Source: Cupriavidus pauculus
GTDB lineage: Bacteria; Pseudomonadota; Gammaproteobacteria; Burkholderiales; Burkholderiaceae
Direction of reading: 5' to 3'
Length of the DNA: 64,000 bases
Assembly (NCBI RefSeq): GCF_008801835.1
Contig: NZ_VZOW01000001.1
Span: 1 to 64,000 of the forward strand
The notes under the pieces were generated by a model, which ran no database searches, was not told where the DNA came from, and was given only the letters and a program-made list of their open reading frames with translations. Positions 8,817 through 17,692 of this stretch are shown one piece after another (the stretch's first letter is position 1; each line of letters begins with the position of its first letter). A program made the translations under genes and the position numbers.

Positions 8817-9602
8817 TCAGGCGGCCGATTCCTGCACGTAGCCCATACCGCGCGAGATTTGCAGCGCCGTGTCCTTCAGGTTCTGGAGCCAGCTGTCCTG
8901 CAGGCGATCGGCGGGCGCCGAAAGTGAGAGTCCCGCCACCAGCCGACGCGAGTCGTCGTAGATACCCGCTGCGATGCAGCGCACGCCGAGTTCGAGTTCC
9001 TCGTTGTCACGCGCATAGCCGTTCGTGCGCACCCAGCTGAGCTCGCGCTCGAGTTTGGCGATGTCGGTGATCGATGTGCGCGTATGTCCGGCCAGGCCGG
9101 TGCGCGTGGCGTAGTTGCGCACCCGCGAGGCCTCGTCGGCGGCGAGGAACAGCTTGCCCACCGACGTCAGGTGCAACGGCGCGCGGCCGCCAATCGCGCG
9201 CACCACCTGCATTCCCGAGCGCTCGCTGTAGGCCCGCTCGATATAGACGATTTCGTCGCCCTGACGCACCGACAAATTGACGGTCTGCCCGGTGACGCGA
9301 TGTAGCGCGCGCATCGGCGCCAGCGCCGCATCGCGCACCGACAGACGCGCCTTCACCAGATTGCCCAGTTCCAGCAGCCGCATCCCCAGGCGATAGCTAC
9401 CTGGATCGGAGCGGTCGACAAAACGGCACGCGACCATATCGTTCAGAATGCGGTGCGCCGTGGACGGGTGCAGGCCGGTGGCCAGCGATAATTCCTTCAG
9501 GCTGACGGGATCCGCGTGCTGGGCGAGCGCGTCCAGCAGCGTCATCATGCGCTCGATCACCTGGATCGAGGTCTTGCCGGGTGACTTGTCTGCTTCTGCC
9601 AT
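8817..9602 (-). CDS. IclR-family transcriptional regulator
   Basis: A 261-residue regulator from the ATG at 9602 (MAEADKSPGKTSIQVIERMM). The N-terminal winged helix-turn-helix (SLKELSLATGLHPSTAHRILNDMV) and the C-terminal effector-binding GAF-like domain (HRVTGQTVNLSV, then AGGRAPLHLTSVGKLF-like and GIYDDSRRLVAGLSLSAPADRL) are typical of IclR proteins. It is divergent from the lactate-oxidation genes lldE-lldF, 235 bases away, so it probably controls them and itself. The effector could be lactate or a related acid; this is inference from position. An alternative upstream start at 9656 exists but lies inside the shared regulatory region. Confidence 0.9.
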   Translation of the reverse strand: MAEADKSPGKTSIQVIERMMTLLDALAQHADPVSLKELSLATGLHPSTAHRILNDMVACRFVDRSDPGSYRLGMRLLELGNLVKARLSVRDAALAPMRALHRVTGQTVNLSVRQGDEIVYIERAYSERSGMQVVRAIGGRAPLHLTSVGKLFLAADEASRVRNYATRTGLAGHTRTSITDIAKLERELSWVRTNGYARDNEELELGVRCIAAGIYDDSRRLVAGLSLSAPADRLQDSWLQNLKDTALQISRGMGYVQESAA

Positions 9603-9612
9603 GTGAAAAATG

Positions 9613-9669
9613 TTGCCGTGCGGCAAATTAAGCGTTTGCCTGATTCTATCTCGCATTGTGAAAATTTCA
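9613..9669. promoter_or_regulatory. Inverted repeats between the IclR gene and lldE
   Basis: Two small inverted repeats lie in the 235-base divergent region: TTGCCG-TG-CGGCAA (9613-9626) and TGAAA-A-TTTCA (9659-9669). They are candidate operators for the IclR-type regulator. No clear promoter hexamers were assigned. Confidence 0.4.
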
Positions 9670-9837
9670 ACTGATGAAACGTAATTTCCGAGATTTCCTT
9701 CGAGTCATGACGGTTGCCATGGATGCTGCATGAAGCGCATTTCGCGCGGCGCTGAACAAGATTGCGGCGCGCAATGCGCGCAGTCCCGGACCGAGGGCGC
9801 ATAATTGCGACGTTTCAGGGTCTGGAAAAGGGAAGCA

Positions 9838-10563
9838 ATGCGGATCGGACTATTCGCCACCTGTCTGGTGGACCTCATGCGGCCGGAAATCGGCTTCTCG
9901 GTGCTGAAATTGCTGGAATCCGCCGGCTATGAGGTCATGGTGCCCGAGGCCCAAACCTGCTGCGGACAGCCGGCGTACAACTCTGGCGAGCGTGTTGTGT
10001 CGCGCGATCTCGCCGAAAAATTCCTGCGTGAGTTCGAGATGTTCGACTACGTGGTCGTGCCGTCGGGCTCCTGCGGCGGGATGATCCGCCAGCATTATCA
10101 GGACCTGCTGCGCGACGATCCGGAACTGCACGGCCGGTATGAGAAATTGCGCGAACGCGTGTATGAATTGACCGATTTCCTGGTCAACGTCGCCCGGATC
10201 GACAGTTTCGATTCCGGCTTTACCGGCCATGTCACCTATCACGATTCGTGCTCGGGATTGCGCGAACTCGGCGTCAAGCAGCAACCGCGCGAATTGCTTG
10301 GCAAGCTGCCCGGCGTGCAGTTGACTGAGATGAAAGACTGCGAGGCGTGCTGCGGATTCGGCGGAACGTTTTCGGTCAAGTACGGCGACATCTCCACGGC
10401 GATCGTCGACGAGAAGTGCGCCAATATCAAGGCTAGCGGCGCCGACGCCGTGGTGCTTGGCGACCTGGGCTGCATCCTCAATATCGAAGGCCGCCTGCGC
10501 CGATCCGGCGATACTGGTACGCGTGTGCTCCATATCGCGCAGGTTCTGGCCGGCGACGCCTGA
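9838..10563 (+). CDS. lldE: L-lactate oxidation protein, (Fe-S) oxidoreductase LldE/LutA
   Basis: A 241-residue protein with two cysteine-rich CCG domains: QTCCGQPAYNSG near residue 40 and DCEACCGFGGTFSVKYGDIS near 180, each with paired upstream Cys. This is the LutA/LldE subunit of the three-part non-flavin lactate dehydrogenase described for LutABC/LldEFG. The ATG at 9838 has an aaaggga-like ribosome site 6 bases upstream; an upstream GTG/TTG start is less likely. It is the first gene of an operon with lldF. Confidence 0.92.
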   Translation: MRIGLFATCLVDLMRPEIGFSVLKLLESAGYEVMVPEAQTCCGQPAYNSGERVVSRDLAEKFLREFEMFDYVVVPSGSCGGMIRQHYQDLLRDDPELHGRYEKLRERVYELTDFLVNVARIDSFDSGFTGHVTYHDSCSGLRELGVKQQPRELLGKLPGVQLTEMKDCEACCGFGGTFSVKYGDISTAIVDEKCANIKASGADAVVLGDLGCILNIEGRLRRSGDTGTRVLHIAQVLAGDA

Positions 10564-10607
10564 TACGCCAAAACGCGCAGCCGCCAAGCAATAGAGAGAG
10601 CCCCACG

Positions 10608-12020
10608 ATGCAAGTGCACAGCATGGAATTCAAGGCGCGCGCCGGACAGAAACTGGCCGACCAGCGTCTGCAGCAAAACCTCAAGAAGCTATCGACGAAA
10701 TTCGTGACCGCGCGCGCCGATGCCATGCGCGATATCGATTTCGACGCGACGCGCGCAGCCTTGAAAGAGCGCCGCAATCGCGCGCTGGAAAATCTCGACG
10801 TCTGGCTGGCCACCTTTGAAGAAAACGCGACGAAGCGCGGCGCTACGGTGTTGTTTGCCGAGACCACCGCCGATGCCGCGCGTCTGGTGGCGGAGATCGC
10901 GCAGAAGCACGGGGTGAAGAAGGTCATCAAGAGCAAGTCGATGGTGACCGAGGAGATGCGCCTGAACCAGGTGCTGGGCGAGATGGGCGTGCAGAGCATC
11001 GAGACCGATCTCGGCGAGTACATCCTGCAGATCAACGACGCCGAGCCGCCGTCGCACATCATCGCGCCGGTGATCCACAAGGACAAGGACGAGATTGCCG
11101 ACCTGTTCGCCAAGGTCCACAACAAGCCCCGCCTGACCGACATTCCCGAAATGACGCGCGAAGCGCGCGAAGTGCTGCGCCCGGAATTCCTGTCCGCCGA
11201 CATGGGTGTGACGGGCGGCAACTTCATCATCGCCGAGACGGGCTCGGTGGCCGTGGTCACCAACGAAGGAAACGAGGGCATGTGCACGATCATGCCGCGC
11301 GTCCACGTGGCCGTGACCGGGATCGAAAAGGTGCTGCCCACGCTAGAGGACTTGGCGACGGTCATGCGGCTGCTGCCGCGCTCCGCGACCGGCCAGGCCA
11401 TTTCGAACTATTTCTCGCTGCTGACCGGACCGCGTGCCGAAGGCGAACGCGACGGCCCCGAGCACATGTACTTCGTGCTGGTCGATGGCGGCCGTAGCGG
11501 CCTGATCGGTGGCGAATTCCAGGAGATGTTGCGCTGCATCCGCTGCGGAGCATGCATGAACCACTGCCCGGTCTACCAGAAGATCGGCGGTCACGCGTAC
11601 GGCTGGGTCTATCCAGGACCGATGGGCAGCGTGCTGACACCGAGCTATGTGGGCCTGGCCAACGCGGTGGATTTGCCGCAGGCCGCCACGCTTTGCGGCG
11701 AATGCAACCGCGTGTGCCCCGCATCGATTCCGCTGTCCGATCTGCTGCGCAAACTGCGCGAAAAACAGATGGAACGGCATCTTCGCCCGTGGCAGGAGCG
11801 CATCGCGCTGCAGGTCTGGGGCTATGTCGCGCGCCGGCCCGAACTGTATGCGTTGATGACGCGCATCGGCGCACGCATTCTGTCGCGCATGGGCGGGCGC
11901 GCCCGGCTTATCGCCAGTCTGCCGATGGCAGGTAAGGGCTGGACCGATACCCGCGACATGCCCGCGCCGAGCGGCCGCACGTTCCGCGAGCTTTACAAGG
12001 AAAGGAGGGCGCGTTCATGA
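10608..12020 (+). CDS. lldF: Iron-sulfur cluster-binding lactate oxidation protein LldF/LutB
   Basis: A 470-residue protein with an N-terminal LUD domain (from about residue 60, with VTGGNFIIAETGSVAVVTNEGN) and two 4Fe-4S motifs near residue 310-370: CIRCGACMNHCPVY and CGECNRVCPASIPL. A C-terminal DUF3390-like tail follows. It is the electron-carrying subunit of the LutABC/LldEFG lactate oxidation complex. Spacing to lldE is 44 bases. Its stop overlaps the start of the next small gene (ATGA). No lutC/lldG follows. Confidence 0.92.
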   Translation: MQVHSMEFKARAGQKLADQRLQQNLKKLSTKFVTARADAMRDIDFDATRAALKERRNRALENLDVWLATFEENATKRGATVLFAETTADAARLVAEIAQKHGVKKVIKSKSMVTEEMRLNQVLGEMGVQSIETDLGEYILQINDAEPPSHIIAPVIHKDKDEIADLFAKVHNKPRLTDIPEMTREAREVLRPEFLSADMGVTGGNFIIAETGSVAVVTNEGNEGMCTIMPRVHVAVTGIEKVLPTLEDLATVMRLLPRSATGQAISNYFSLLTGPRAEGERDGPEHMYFVLVDGGRSGLIGGEFQEMLRCIRCGACMNHCPVYQKIGGHAYGWVYPGPMGSVLTPSYVGLANAVDLPQAATLCGECNRVCPASIPLSDLLRKLREKQMERHLRPWQERIALQVWGYVARRPELYALMTRIGARILSRMGGRARLIASLPMAGKGWTDTRDMPAPSGRTFRELYKERRARS

Positions 12021-12283
12021 GTGCCAATCGAGCCGTGCTGGACGCGATGCGCCAGACGCTGGACGCCCATCTGGCGGGCGATCTGCCCGTCGGCGATCTG
12101 ATCGCGCAGTGGCGGTCATCGGCGGCATCGCTGGAATTGCCGCCCGTGTTTGGCCAGGCGATGGAGGAATTGCTGCGCCGTCTGGAGATGTCGGCCGCGT
12201 TTGCGCAGGATAGCTGCTCATTCTCCAGCAGCGCCGTGACCGATCAGCTCAAGCGCTGGCTGGACAAGGCCGCGACGATCTGA
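12017..12283 (+). CDS. Small unknown protein translationally coupled to lldF
   Basis: An 88-residue acidic, helical-looking protein (MSANRAVLDAMRQTLDAHLAGDL...). Its ATG overlaps the lldF stop by four bases, and GAAAGGAGG just upstream is a strong ribosome site, so it is very probably expressed. It has no transmembrane segment and no motif I recognise, and one Cys in QDSCSFSSS. It takes the place where lutC/lldG (about 220 residues, LUD domain) is often found, but it is not a recognisable remnant of that gene. Function unknown; a role in lactate oxidation is only suggested by coupling. Confidence 0.75.
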   Translation: MSANRAVLDAMRQTLDAHLAGDLPVGDLIAQWRSSAASLELPPVFGQAMEELLRRLEMSAAFAQDSCSFSSSAVTDQLKRWLDKAATI

Positions 12284-12303
12284 AGCCGTCGCGCGCATGT
12301 GAA

Positions 12304-12335
12304 AAGACCCGCTGCGCGTGCGCGGAGCGGGTCTT
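12304..12335. terminator. Hairpin between convergent operons
   Basis: AAGACCCGCT pairs perfectly with AGCGGGTCTT across a 12-base loop. T-rich ends are short on both strands. It lies between the lactate operon and the ABC importer operon and could serve both. Confidence 0.65.
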
Positions 12336-12362
12336 GTGCCGATGCGGTGTCGATTAGCTCGA

Positions 12363-13157
12363 TCAGCTTAGCAGCAGCGCGTCGTCGTCGAGTTGCTCAT
12401 GCCGCGTCTGCTCGAACATCTTGAGCAGATCGGGCACATCGAGCCCCTTGCGTTGATCGCCCGACACATCGAGCACGACCTGACCCTGGTGCAGCATGAC
12501 CGTGCGCTGGCCGTAGTCGAGCGCCTGGCGCATCGAGTGCGTCACCATCATCGTGGTCAGCTTGCTTTCCTCGACGATGCGCGCGGTCAGTTCCAGCACG
12601 AACGCGGCCGTCTTCGGATCCAGCGCCGCCGTGTGTTCGTCGAGCAGCAGAATGCGCGACGGCTGCAGCGATGCCATCAGCAGGCTCACCGCCTGACGCT
12701 GTCCGCCCGACAGAAGGCCGATGCGGTCAGTCAGGCGATTTTCGAGGCCCAGGTTCAGCAGGCGCAGCTTGTCGCGGAACAGTTCGCGCGACGTCTTGTT
12801 CAACGCCGGCCGGAAGCCGCGTCGCGAGCCGCGCGCCATGGCCAGCGCCATGTTTTCCTCGATCGTCAGCGCTTCGCACGTGCCCGCCATCGGGTCCTGG
12901 AACACGCGCGCCACCAGATGGGCGCGATCCCATGCCGGCTGGCGCGTGACGTCGGCGTCGTCGATCAGGATGCGGCCGCTGTCGATCATCGTGTCGCCGC
13001 TGACGGCGTTGAGGAACGTCGATTTGCCGGCGCCATTCGATCCGATCACGGCCACGAATTGGCCCGCCGGGATTTCGAGGTTCAGGCCGCGCAATGCGCG
13101 GTTTTCGATCGGCGTGCCCGGGTTGAAGGTGAGCTTCAGGTTTTCAGCGCGCAACAT
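12363..13157 (-). CDS. ABC transporter ATP-binding protein (TrpZ-like, COG1101 type)
   Basis: A 264-residue ATPase with Walker A GSNGAGKST, signature LSGGQRQAVSLL and Walker B ILLLDEHTAALD. The last motif, with EHTAALDPKTA, is typical of ATPases paired with PF04392 binding proteins and COG4120 permeases. The ATG at 13157 is preferred over the upstream GTG at 13166 because GGAGG lies 8 bases before it. The start is one base after the permease stop, so the genes are tightly coupled. Likely substrate: an amino acid or similar small organic molecule. Confidence 0.88.
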   Translation of the reverse strand: MLRAENLKLTFNPGTPIENRALRGLNLEIPAGQFVAVIGSNGAGKSTFLNAVSGDTMIDSGRILIDDADVTRQPAWDRAHLVARVFQDPMAGTCEALTIEENMALAMARGSRRGFRPALNKTSRELFRDKLRLLNLGLENRLTDRIGLLSGGQRQAVSLLMASLQPSRILLLDEHTAALDPKTAAFVLELTARIVEESKLTTMMVTHSMRQALDYGQRTVMLHQGQVVLDVSGDQRKGLDVPDLLKMFEQTRHEQLDDDALLLS

Positions 13158-13158
13158 G

Positions 13159-14055
13159 TCAGGCACCTCCGTTCTTGCGGGCGAATAGCTTCTTGCGCGT
13201 GGCCGGTAGGACCAGCGCCAGCGTGACCAGGGCCGCCGTCACCAAGTTCAGGTCCTGCGCCTTCAGGCCGATGAATTCCGAGTTCAGCGCCAGGGCGATG
13301 AAGAAGCGGTAGAGGATCGCGCCGATCACTACGGCCAGCGTGACGAAGACCAGACGACGCGCCGGGATGATCGTTTCGCCGATGATCACGGCAGCCAGGC
13401 CGATCACGATCGTGCCGATGCCCATCGAGATATCGGAGCCGCCTTGCGTCTGCGCGAACAGCGCGCCCGCCAGCGCGACCAGCGCATTCGACAGCGCCAT
13501 GCCGGCCAGCGTGGCGCGGCCGGTCGGCACGCCCTGCGCGCGCGCCATGCGTGGATTTGCGCCGGTAGCGCGCATGGCAAGGCCCAACTGCGAGGAGAAG
13601 AACCAGTCCAGCGCAAGTTTGGCCAGCACCACCACGACCAGCAGCACCACCGGGCGCAACACGTAATCGGGCATCCATTCCGGCTGCAGGATCGTGAAGA
13701 TCGTCGGCTCGGTAATCAGCGGCACGTTGGGACGGCCCATGATGCGCAGGTTGACCGAGTACAGCGCGATCATCATCAGGATACTGGCCAGCAGATCCAT
13801 GATCTTCAGCCGCACGTTGAGCCATCCCGTGACGAAGCCGGCCATCGCGCCAGCCACGATCGCCACCAGCGTGGCGACGAACGGATCCTGGCCCGCGGCG
13901 ATCAGCGTGGCGGCTACCGCGCCGCCCAGCGGAAAGCTGCCGTCAACGGTCAGATCGGGAAAATTGAGGATGCGAAACGAAATCAGCACCCCGAGCGCCA
14001 CGAGGCTGAAGATCAGGCCGATCTCCAGGGCGCCCAGCAGGGAAAAGAGGGACAT
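13159..14055 (-). CDS. ABC transporter permease (TrpY-like, COG4120 type)
   Basis: A 298-residue integral membrane protein with about eight hydrophobic segments. It belongs to the branched-chain-permease superfamily; LNFPDLTVDGSFPLGGAVAA near residue 30 and LSNALVALAGALFAQTQGGSD are characteristic. It lies between the binding protein (100 bases upstream) and the ATPase (1 base downstream) of the same importer. Confidence 0.87.
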   Translation of the reverse strand: MSLFSLLGALEIGLIFSLVALGVLISFRILNFPDLTVDGSFPLGGAVAATLIAAGQDPFVATLVAIVAGAMAGFVTGWLNVRLKIMDLLASILMMIALYSVNLRIMGRPNVPLITEPTIFTILQPEWMPDYVLRPVVLLVVVVLAKLALDWFFSSQLGLAMRATGANPRMARAQGVPTGRATLAGMALSNALVALAGALFAQTQGGSDISMGIGTIVIGLAAVIIGETIIPARRLVFVTLAVVIGAILYRFFIALALNSEFIGLKAQDLNLVTAALVTLALVLPATRKKLFARKNGGA

Positions 14056-14155
14056 GGGGAAAAATCCTTTGCAGGCCGACCGGCCGGCCCGGATAGGGCC
14101 TTGGGGGGCGCTTCAGGCCGCGCGCCACGGGTGGGGCGCGCGGCATCCGGCGGTA

Positions 14156-15136
14156 TTACTTGATGACGGTCTTGGCTTCCTTGACCAGATCCGGGGACAG
14201 CGTCACGCCTTGCTTTTCGGCGGCGCCCGTGTTCACGAACAGTTCAAGGTTGTCGGAGGTCTGCGAGGCAATCGCGCCGGGCTTCTCGCCCTTCAGGATG
14301 CGCACGACGATCTTGCCGGTCTGGTGGCCCAGGTCGCCGTAGTTGATGCCCAGCGCGGCGATGGCGCCACGCTTGACGCTATCCGTGTCGGCGGCAACCA
14401 GCGGGATCTTCGATTCGTTGGCCACCTTGACCAGCGATTCGTAGGCCGACACCACGTTGTTGTCGGTGTTCGTGTAGATCACGTCGACCTTGCCGATCAG
14501 GCTCTTGGCGGCCGGTCCGATATCGACAGTGCGCGGCGCGGCTGCTTCTTTCAGCGACATGCCCTGCTTGGCCAGCAGATCCTTCAATTCCTTGACCACC
14601 ACGACCGAGTTGGCTTCGCCCGGGTTGTAGACCATGCCGACGGTCTTGGCCTTCGGCACCACGCGCTTGATCAGCGATACCTGCTTGTCCAGCGGCAGCT
14701 TGTCCGAGACGCCCGTCACGTTGGTGCCCGTGGCGCTCCACGACTTGACCAACTGAGCGGCGACCGGATCGGTCACGCCCGAGTACACCACCGGCACGGT
14801 CTTGGTGGCGGCAACGACGGCCTGGGCCGACGGCGTGGCGATGGCAACGATCGCGCTGGGCTGGTCGCCGACAAACTTGCGGGCGATCTGCGCGGCGGTG
14901 CCCGGATTGCCCTGGGCGCTCTGGTATTCCCACTTCAGGTTCTTGTCAGCTTCGTAGCCGGCGGTCTTCAGTTCGTCGCGTACGCCGTCGCGGATGGCGT
15001 CGAGCGCAGGGTGATCCACGATCGACAGGACCTTCACGGTTGCCGTCTGGGCCTGCACGGCGCCGCCGTAGAGCAGGGCCAGCGCTACCGCGCTGCCGAG
15101 GATGGTTTGAGTGGTGGATGCCTTCAGACGCAGCAT
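14156..15136 (-). CDS. ABC transporter substrate-binding protein (TrpX-like, PF04392)
   Basis: A 326-residue periplasmic binding protein from the ATG at 15136 with ggggaga upstream. A signal peptide is clear (LGSAVALALLYGGAVQAQ). The motifs VLSIVDHPALDAIRDGV, IVAIATPSAQAV, PVVYSGVTDPVAAQLV and VGMVYNPGEANS mark the PF04392 family, whose studied members bind tryptophan, tyrosine or similar. It is the first gene of a three-gene importer operon. The ligand cannot be fixed by eye. Confidence 0.87.
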   Translation of the reverse strand: MLRLKASTTQTILGSAVALALLYGGAVQAQTATVKVLSIVDHPALDAIRDGVRDELKTAGYEADKNLKWEYQSAQGNPGTAAQIARKFVGDQPSAIVAIATPSAQAVVAATKTVPVVYSGVTDPVAAQLVKSWSATGTNVTGVSDKLPLDKQVSLIKRVVPKAKTVGMVYNPGEANSVVVVKELKDLLAKQGMSLKEAAAPRTVDIGPAAKSLIGKVDVIYTNTDNNVVSAYESLVKVANESKIPLVAADTDSVKRGAIAALGINYGDLGHQTGKIVVRILKGEKPGAIASQTSDNLELFVNTGAAEKQGVTLSPDLVKEAKTVIK

Positions 15137-15494
15137 GTAATTGTTCTCCCCCGAAGAATCGGTGCTTTCAGTCAGCCGCAAGCAGTACGACGACCGTCCT
15201 GGCGGGCCGCCGCAGACAACCGAGTGTTGCTGCGAGCCCGGCCGGTCCGGAAGCGGGGCGGCGCGCCCGGCGGCAGGTGCGGGCACGCGCGAAAGTCGCT
15301 TCGGATGCGACGGCGCGAAGCCTGCGAGGATACCATTTTCACCGTCAGCATGGCTCTCTTTTAGTGCTGCACGGCGGCATATCCTGCCGAAAAACGCTAC
15401 TGGAGGGGAGCGCTACCGCAAATTATTGCGGCAAAGTGCCGATTTTGGCGGGTTTTCGCTCCTTGGCGCCGCCGGGCTCCGACTACAAATTGCG
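15137..15494. other. Intergenic region upstream of the TrpX-like operon
   Basis: Holds the leader of the importer operon (minus strand) and the end region of the cytochrome gene. The only clear structure is a small hairpin CCGCAA-ATTA-TTGCGG at 15416-15431. No supported gene or promoter was seen. Confidence 0.5.
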
Positions 15495-16007
15495 TCACGG
15501 CGCAAGGCGGGTAAACACATAGTCACGGTCCTTCACGCGAGCGGCGTGGCAGGCGAAACAAGTCTGATGCTGCGCCTCGTCCACCGGCTTGCCGTTGACG
15601 AAGCGCCCGTATCCCCAGCCGCCCGACGCTGCGTACTTCTTCGAATCCTTGACCATCACCTGCACGGTGGTCGCCTGCGCCGGCACCAGCGCGGATTCAA
15701 ATTCCGGAGACTGCGTGTATTTCCATGCAAGCTTGACCAGCACCGCGCCGTCCGGGAACGGCAACTGGCCGCGCTGGTAGGCATCGATCGCGATTTGGTT
15801 GCCGACCACCGCGCGCAACTCGTTGAGCGGTGCGCCTTCCAGCGCAGGGCCTACCAGTTGCCATTTGCGATAACCCTCCGGAACTGTGACGCCGTAGATT
15901 GGCGAGGCGTTGTCGCTGGGCGACGGTTTTTCGGCGGCGCTCGTGGCCGCGGCAGAGAGCGCGGCGGCGGCAGTCAGGATGATCGCGGCGATGTGCTGCG
16001 GTGTCAT
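15495..16007 (-). CDS. Cytochrome P460-like c-type haem protein
   Basis: A 170-residue exported protein (signal MTPQHIAAIILTAAAALSAAATSAAE) with a single CxxCH motif near the C terminus (QTCFACHAARVKDRDYVFTR). The body (YGVTVPEGYRKWQLVGPAL, AIDAYQRGQLPFPDGAVLVKLAWKY, VQVMVKDSKKYAASGGWGYGRF) has the pattern of PF16694 cytochrome P460-type proteins, in which DSKKY..tGGWGf/yg is usual. Studied P460 proteins oxidise hydroxylamine or bind NO, but many family members are uncharacterised. The ATG at 16007 is preferred to the longer frame. It is a lone gene. Confidence 0.8.
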   Translation of the reverse strand: MTPQHIAAIILTAAAALSAAATSAAEKPSPSDNASPIYGVTVPEGYRKWQLVGPALEGAPLNELRAVVGNQIAIDAYQRGQLPFPDGAVLVKLAWKYTQSPEFESALVPAQATTVQVMVKDSKKYAASGGWGYGRFVNGKPVDEAQHQTCFACHAARVKDRDYVFTRLAP

Positions 16008-16556
16008 GGTCGTTCCTTGGGAAAGTTGATCGCGTTGCCATTGGGACGCAGCCATGTATTGCGGATATGTCGCCGTCCGCGGGAGCGCGTATCAGGATGC
16101 GTCGAAACAGCGTGGTGACACATACGGATACAAAACAGGCAATCGAAAAGCGTGGCGTCGAGCCCGCCATCTGCGGCAATCAGGCGCTCGCCCGTCGCGA
16201 CTATCCCTGGGTATGACTGTCCCTCTACCTGCGTATGCGACGGGCAATCCCGGGCCTTGTGTTCGATATGTTGTCGTCGCGTTTTCACTGGCCGCAGCAC
16301 GTCGTCCAACTATTTGCACCATGCCGGATGCCCCCGTTCTGCCGCGTCCGTAGCGGCGAGGCAAGGGCATGCGCAAGTTGAACGCGCTTGGTGATGGATC
16401 TGGTCGCATGCGGCAGGCACTGGACCTTCCCCGCGGGCTCCATGGAAGGACCTAAATCATCGTATAGGGTGTGCGAACCCGCGTCTGATGGCGGATCCCA
16501 CGCAAGCGTGGTGTCATGCATCGAAGCCGCCGGTGAAGCGGTAATGGAGAGCGATG
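16008..16556. other. Intergenic region before the sensor kinase
   Basis: About 550 bases with no convincing gene; short frames here lack ribosome sites and recognisable content. One perfect hairpin CCACGC-AA-GCGTGG lies at 16498-16511, just before the kinase. Base composition is a little less GC-rich than the neighbours. It may hold promoters for both flanking divergent genes. Confidence 0.5.
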
Positions 16557-17606
16557 ATGACCATGCACCCGACAGCATCACAGCGCGCGAGCTTGCCATC
16601 CCATGCGCTGCGGGAGACCGGCGCGGCGGCACGCATGCGATGGTTTCGCGACGGTGTTGCCCGATATCGACGCTCGCCGGTGAAAGGTTCGATCGGGGTG
16701 GCGACATCGCTGACGACGGCGGGCTGGCTCGCCATCCACGGGCAGTTGGCCAGCATGCCGCTGGCGGTGGTCCTGGTCCTGTGCGGCGCGGCGCTCATGG
16801 TCGTGGCCGCGTTGTGCATCGCCCATGCGTTGGCGGTGCGCGCCGCGCTATCCCGATTGGCATCGACGATCCACCAGATGGCATCCGACGATACGAGCCG
16901 GTTTCTGACGCCGGAAGGTCCCGAGGTGGTCGCGCGCCTGATTCAGGCCATCAACGACGCGCGACGGCGCTGCGCGGAACGGGAAGCGGAACTGCTGGCG
17001 GTCCAGGCGTCTTATGCACACGATTTGCGCACCCCGATGACGCGCCTGATGCTGCGCTGCGAACTGGTTGACGATGCGCGGCTGCGCGCCGCAATCGAGC
17101 GCGATCTCGATGAAATGCGCGAGCTGGCCGAAGCCAGTTTGGCGTGTGCGCGGATGCAGGGACGCACGGTGCAGACGCTGCGGCAGGTCGACGCCGACAG
17201 GCTGCTCGAAGTCATGGTGGAAAACTACCGGGGCGCCGGTCGGGTGATCGAACTGGACGGAAGAATCGGTCGACCCGTGACAACATGTCCGCACGCGCTG
17301 CGTCGGATTCTTGCCAACCTGATCGACAATGCGCTGCGTTATGGCGACGATGCCCGGCTACTGGTGCGCATCGAGGCGCAGCGGCTGCATGTGGCGATTC
17401 TCGATTCTGGGCCGGGCATCGCGCCCACCCAGCTGGAGGCGGTCTTCATGCCGTGGTATCGCGTGCCGGATACGGCCGGGCGCGCGCCCGGCAGCGGCCT
17501 GGGGCTGTCGATCGCGCGGCGGCTGGCCCAGGCCATCCGTGCCGATCTGTGGCTGGAAAACCGCGCGGAAGGCGGCCTGGCGGCGCGCCTGACCCTGCCG
17601 CTCTGA
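16557..17606 (+). CDS. Orphan sensor histidine kinase
   Basis: A 349-residue kinase. Two transmembrane segments are seen at about 45-65 and 70-95 (LAVVLVLCGAALMVVAALCIAHAL), with almost no periplasmic loop, then a HAMP-like stretch, the H-box YAHDLRTPMTRL, N-box NLIDNALRYG, and G boxes DSGPGIA and GSGLGLSIA. The H-box phospho-acceptor is in the EnvZ/OmpR style. No response regulator gene is adjacent. ATG 16557 is chosen because GGAG lies 7 bases upstream; ATG 16554 is possible. Signal unknown, but the tiny sensor region suggests membrane or cytoplasmic sensing. Confidence 0.87.
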   Translation: MTMHPTASQRASLPSHALRETGAAARMRWFRDGVARYRRSPVKGSIGVATSLTTAGWLAIHGQLASMPLAVVLVLCGAALMVVAALCIAHALAVRAALSRLASTIHQMASDDTSRFLTPEGPEVVARLIQAINDARRRCAEREAELLAVQASYAHDLRTPMTRLMLRCELVDDARLRAAIERDLDEMRELAEASLACARMQGRTVQTLRQVDADRLLEVMVENYRGAGRVIELDGRIGRPVTTCPHALRRILANLIDNALRYGDDARLLVRIEAQRLHVAILDSGPGIAPTQLEAVFMPWYRVPDTAGRAPGSGLGLSIARRLAQAIRADLWLENRAEGGLAARLTLPL

Positions 17607-17692
17607 TCCGATCCGGGCGGCGGCCCCGCGGCGGCCGGATTGCCGCCAAGCCCGCCGCCAACTTGCCCGCCAAGGCCGCCGCGAACCCGTTT

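Noticed and set aside
16054..16353. Small open frames in the gap before the sensor kinase
   Set aside because: No ribosome sites, conflicting frames on both strands and no recognisable protein features.
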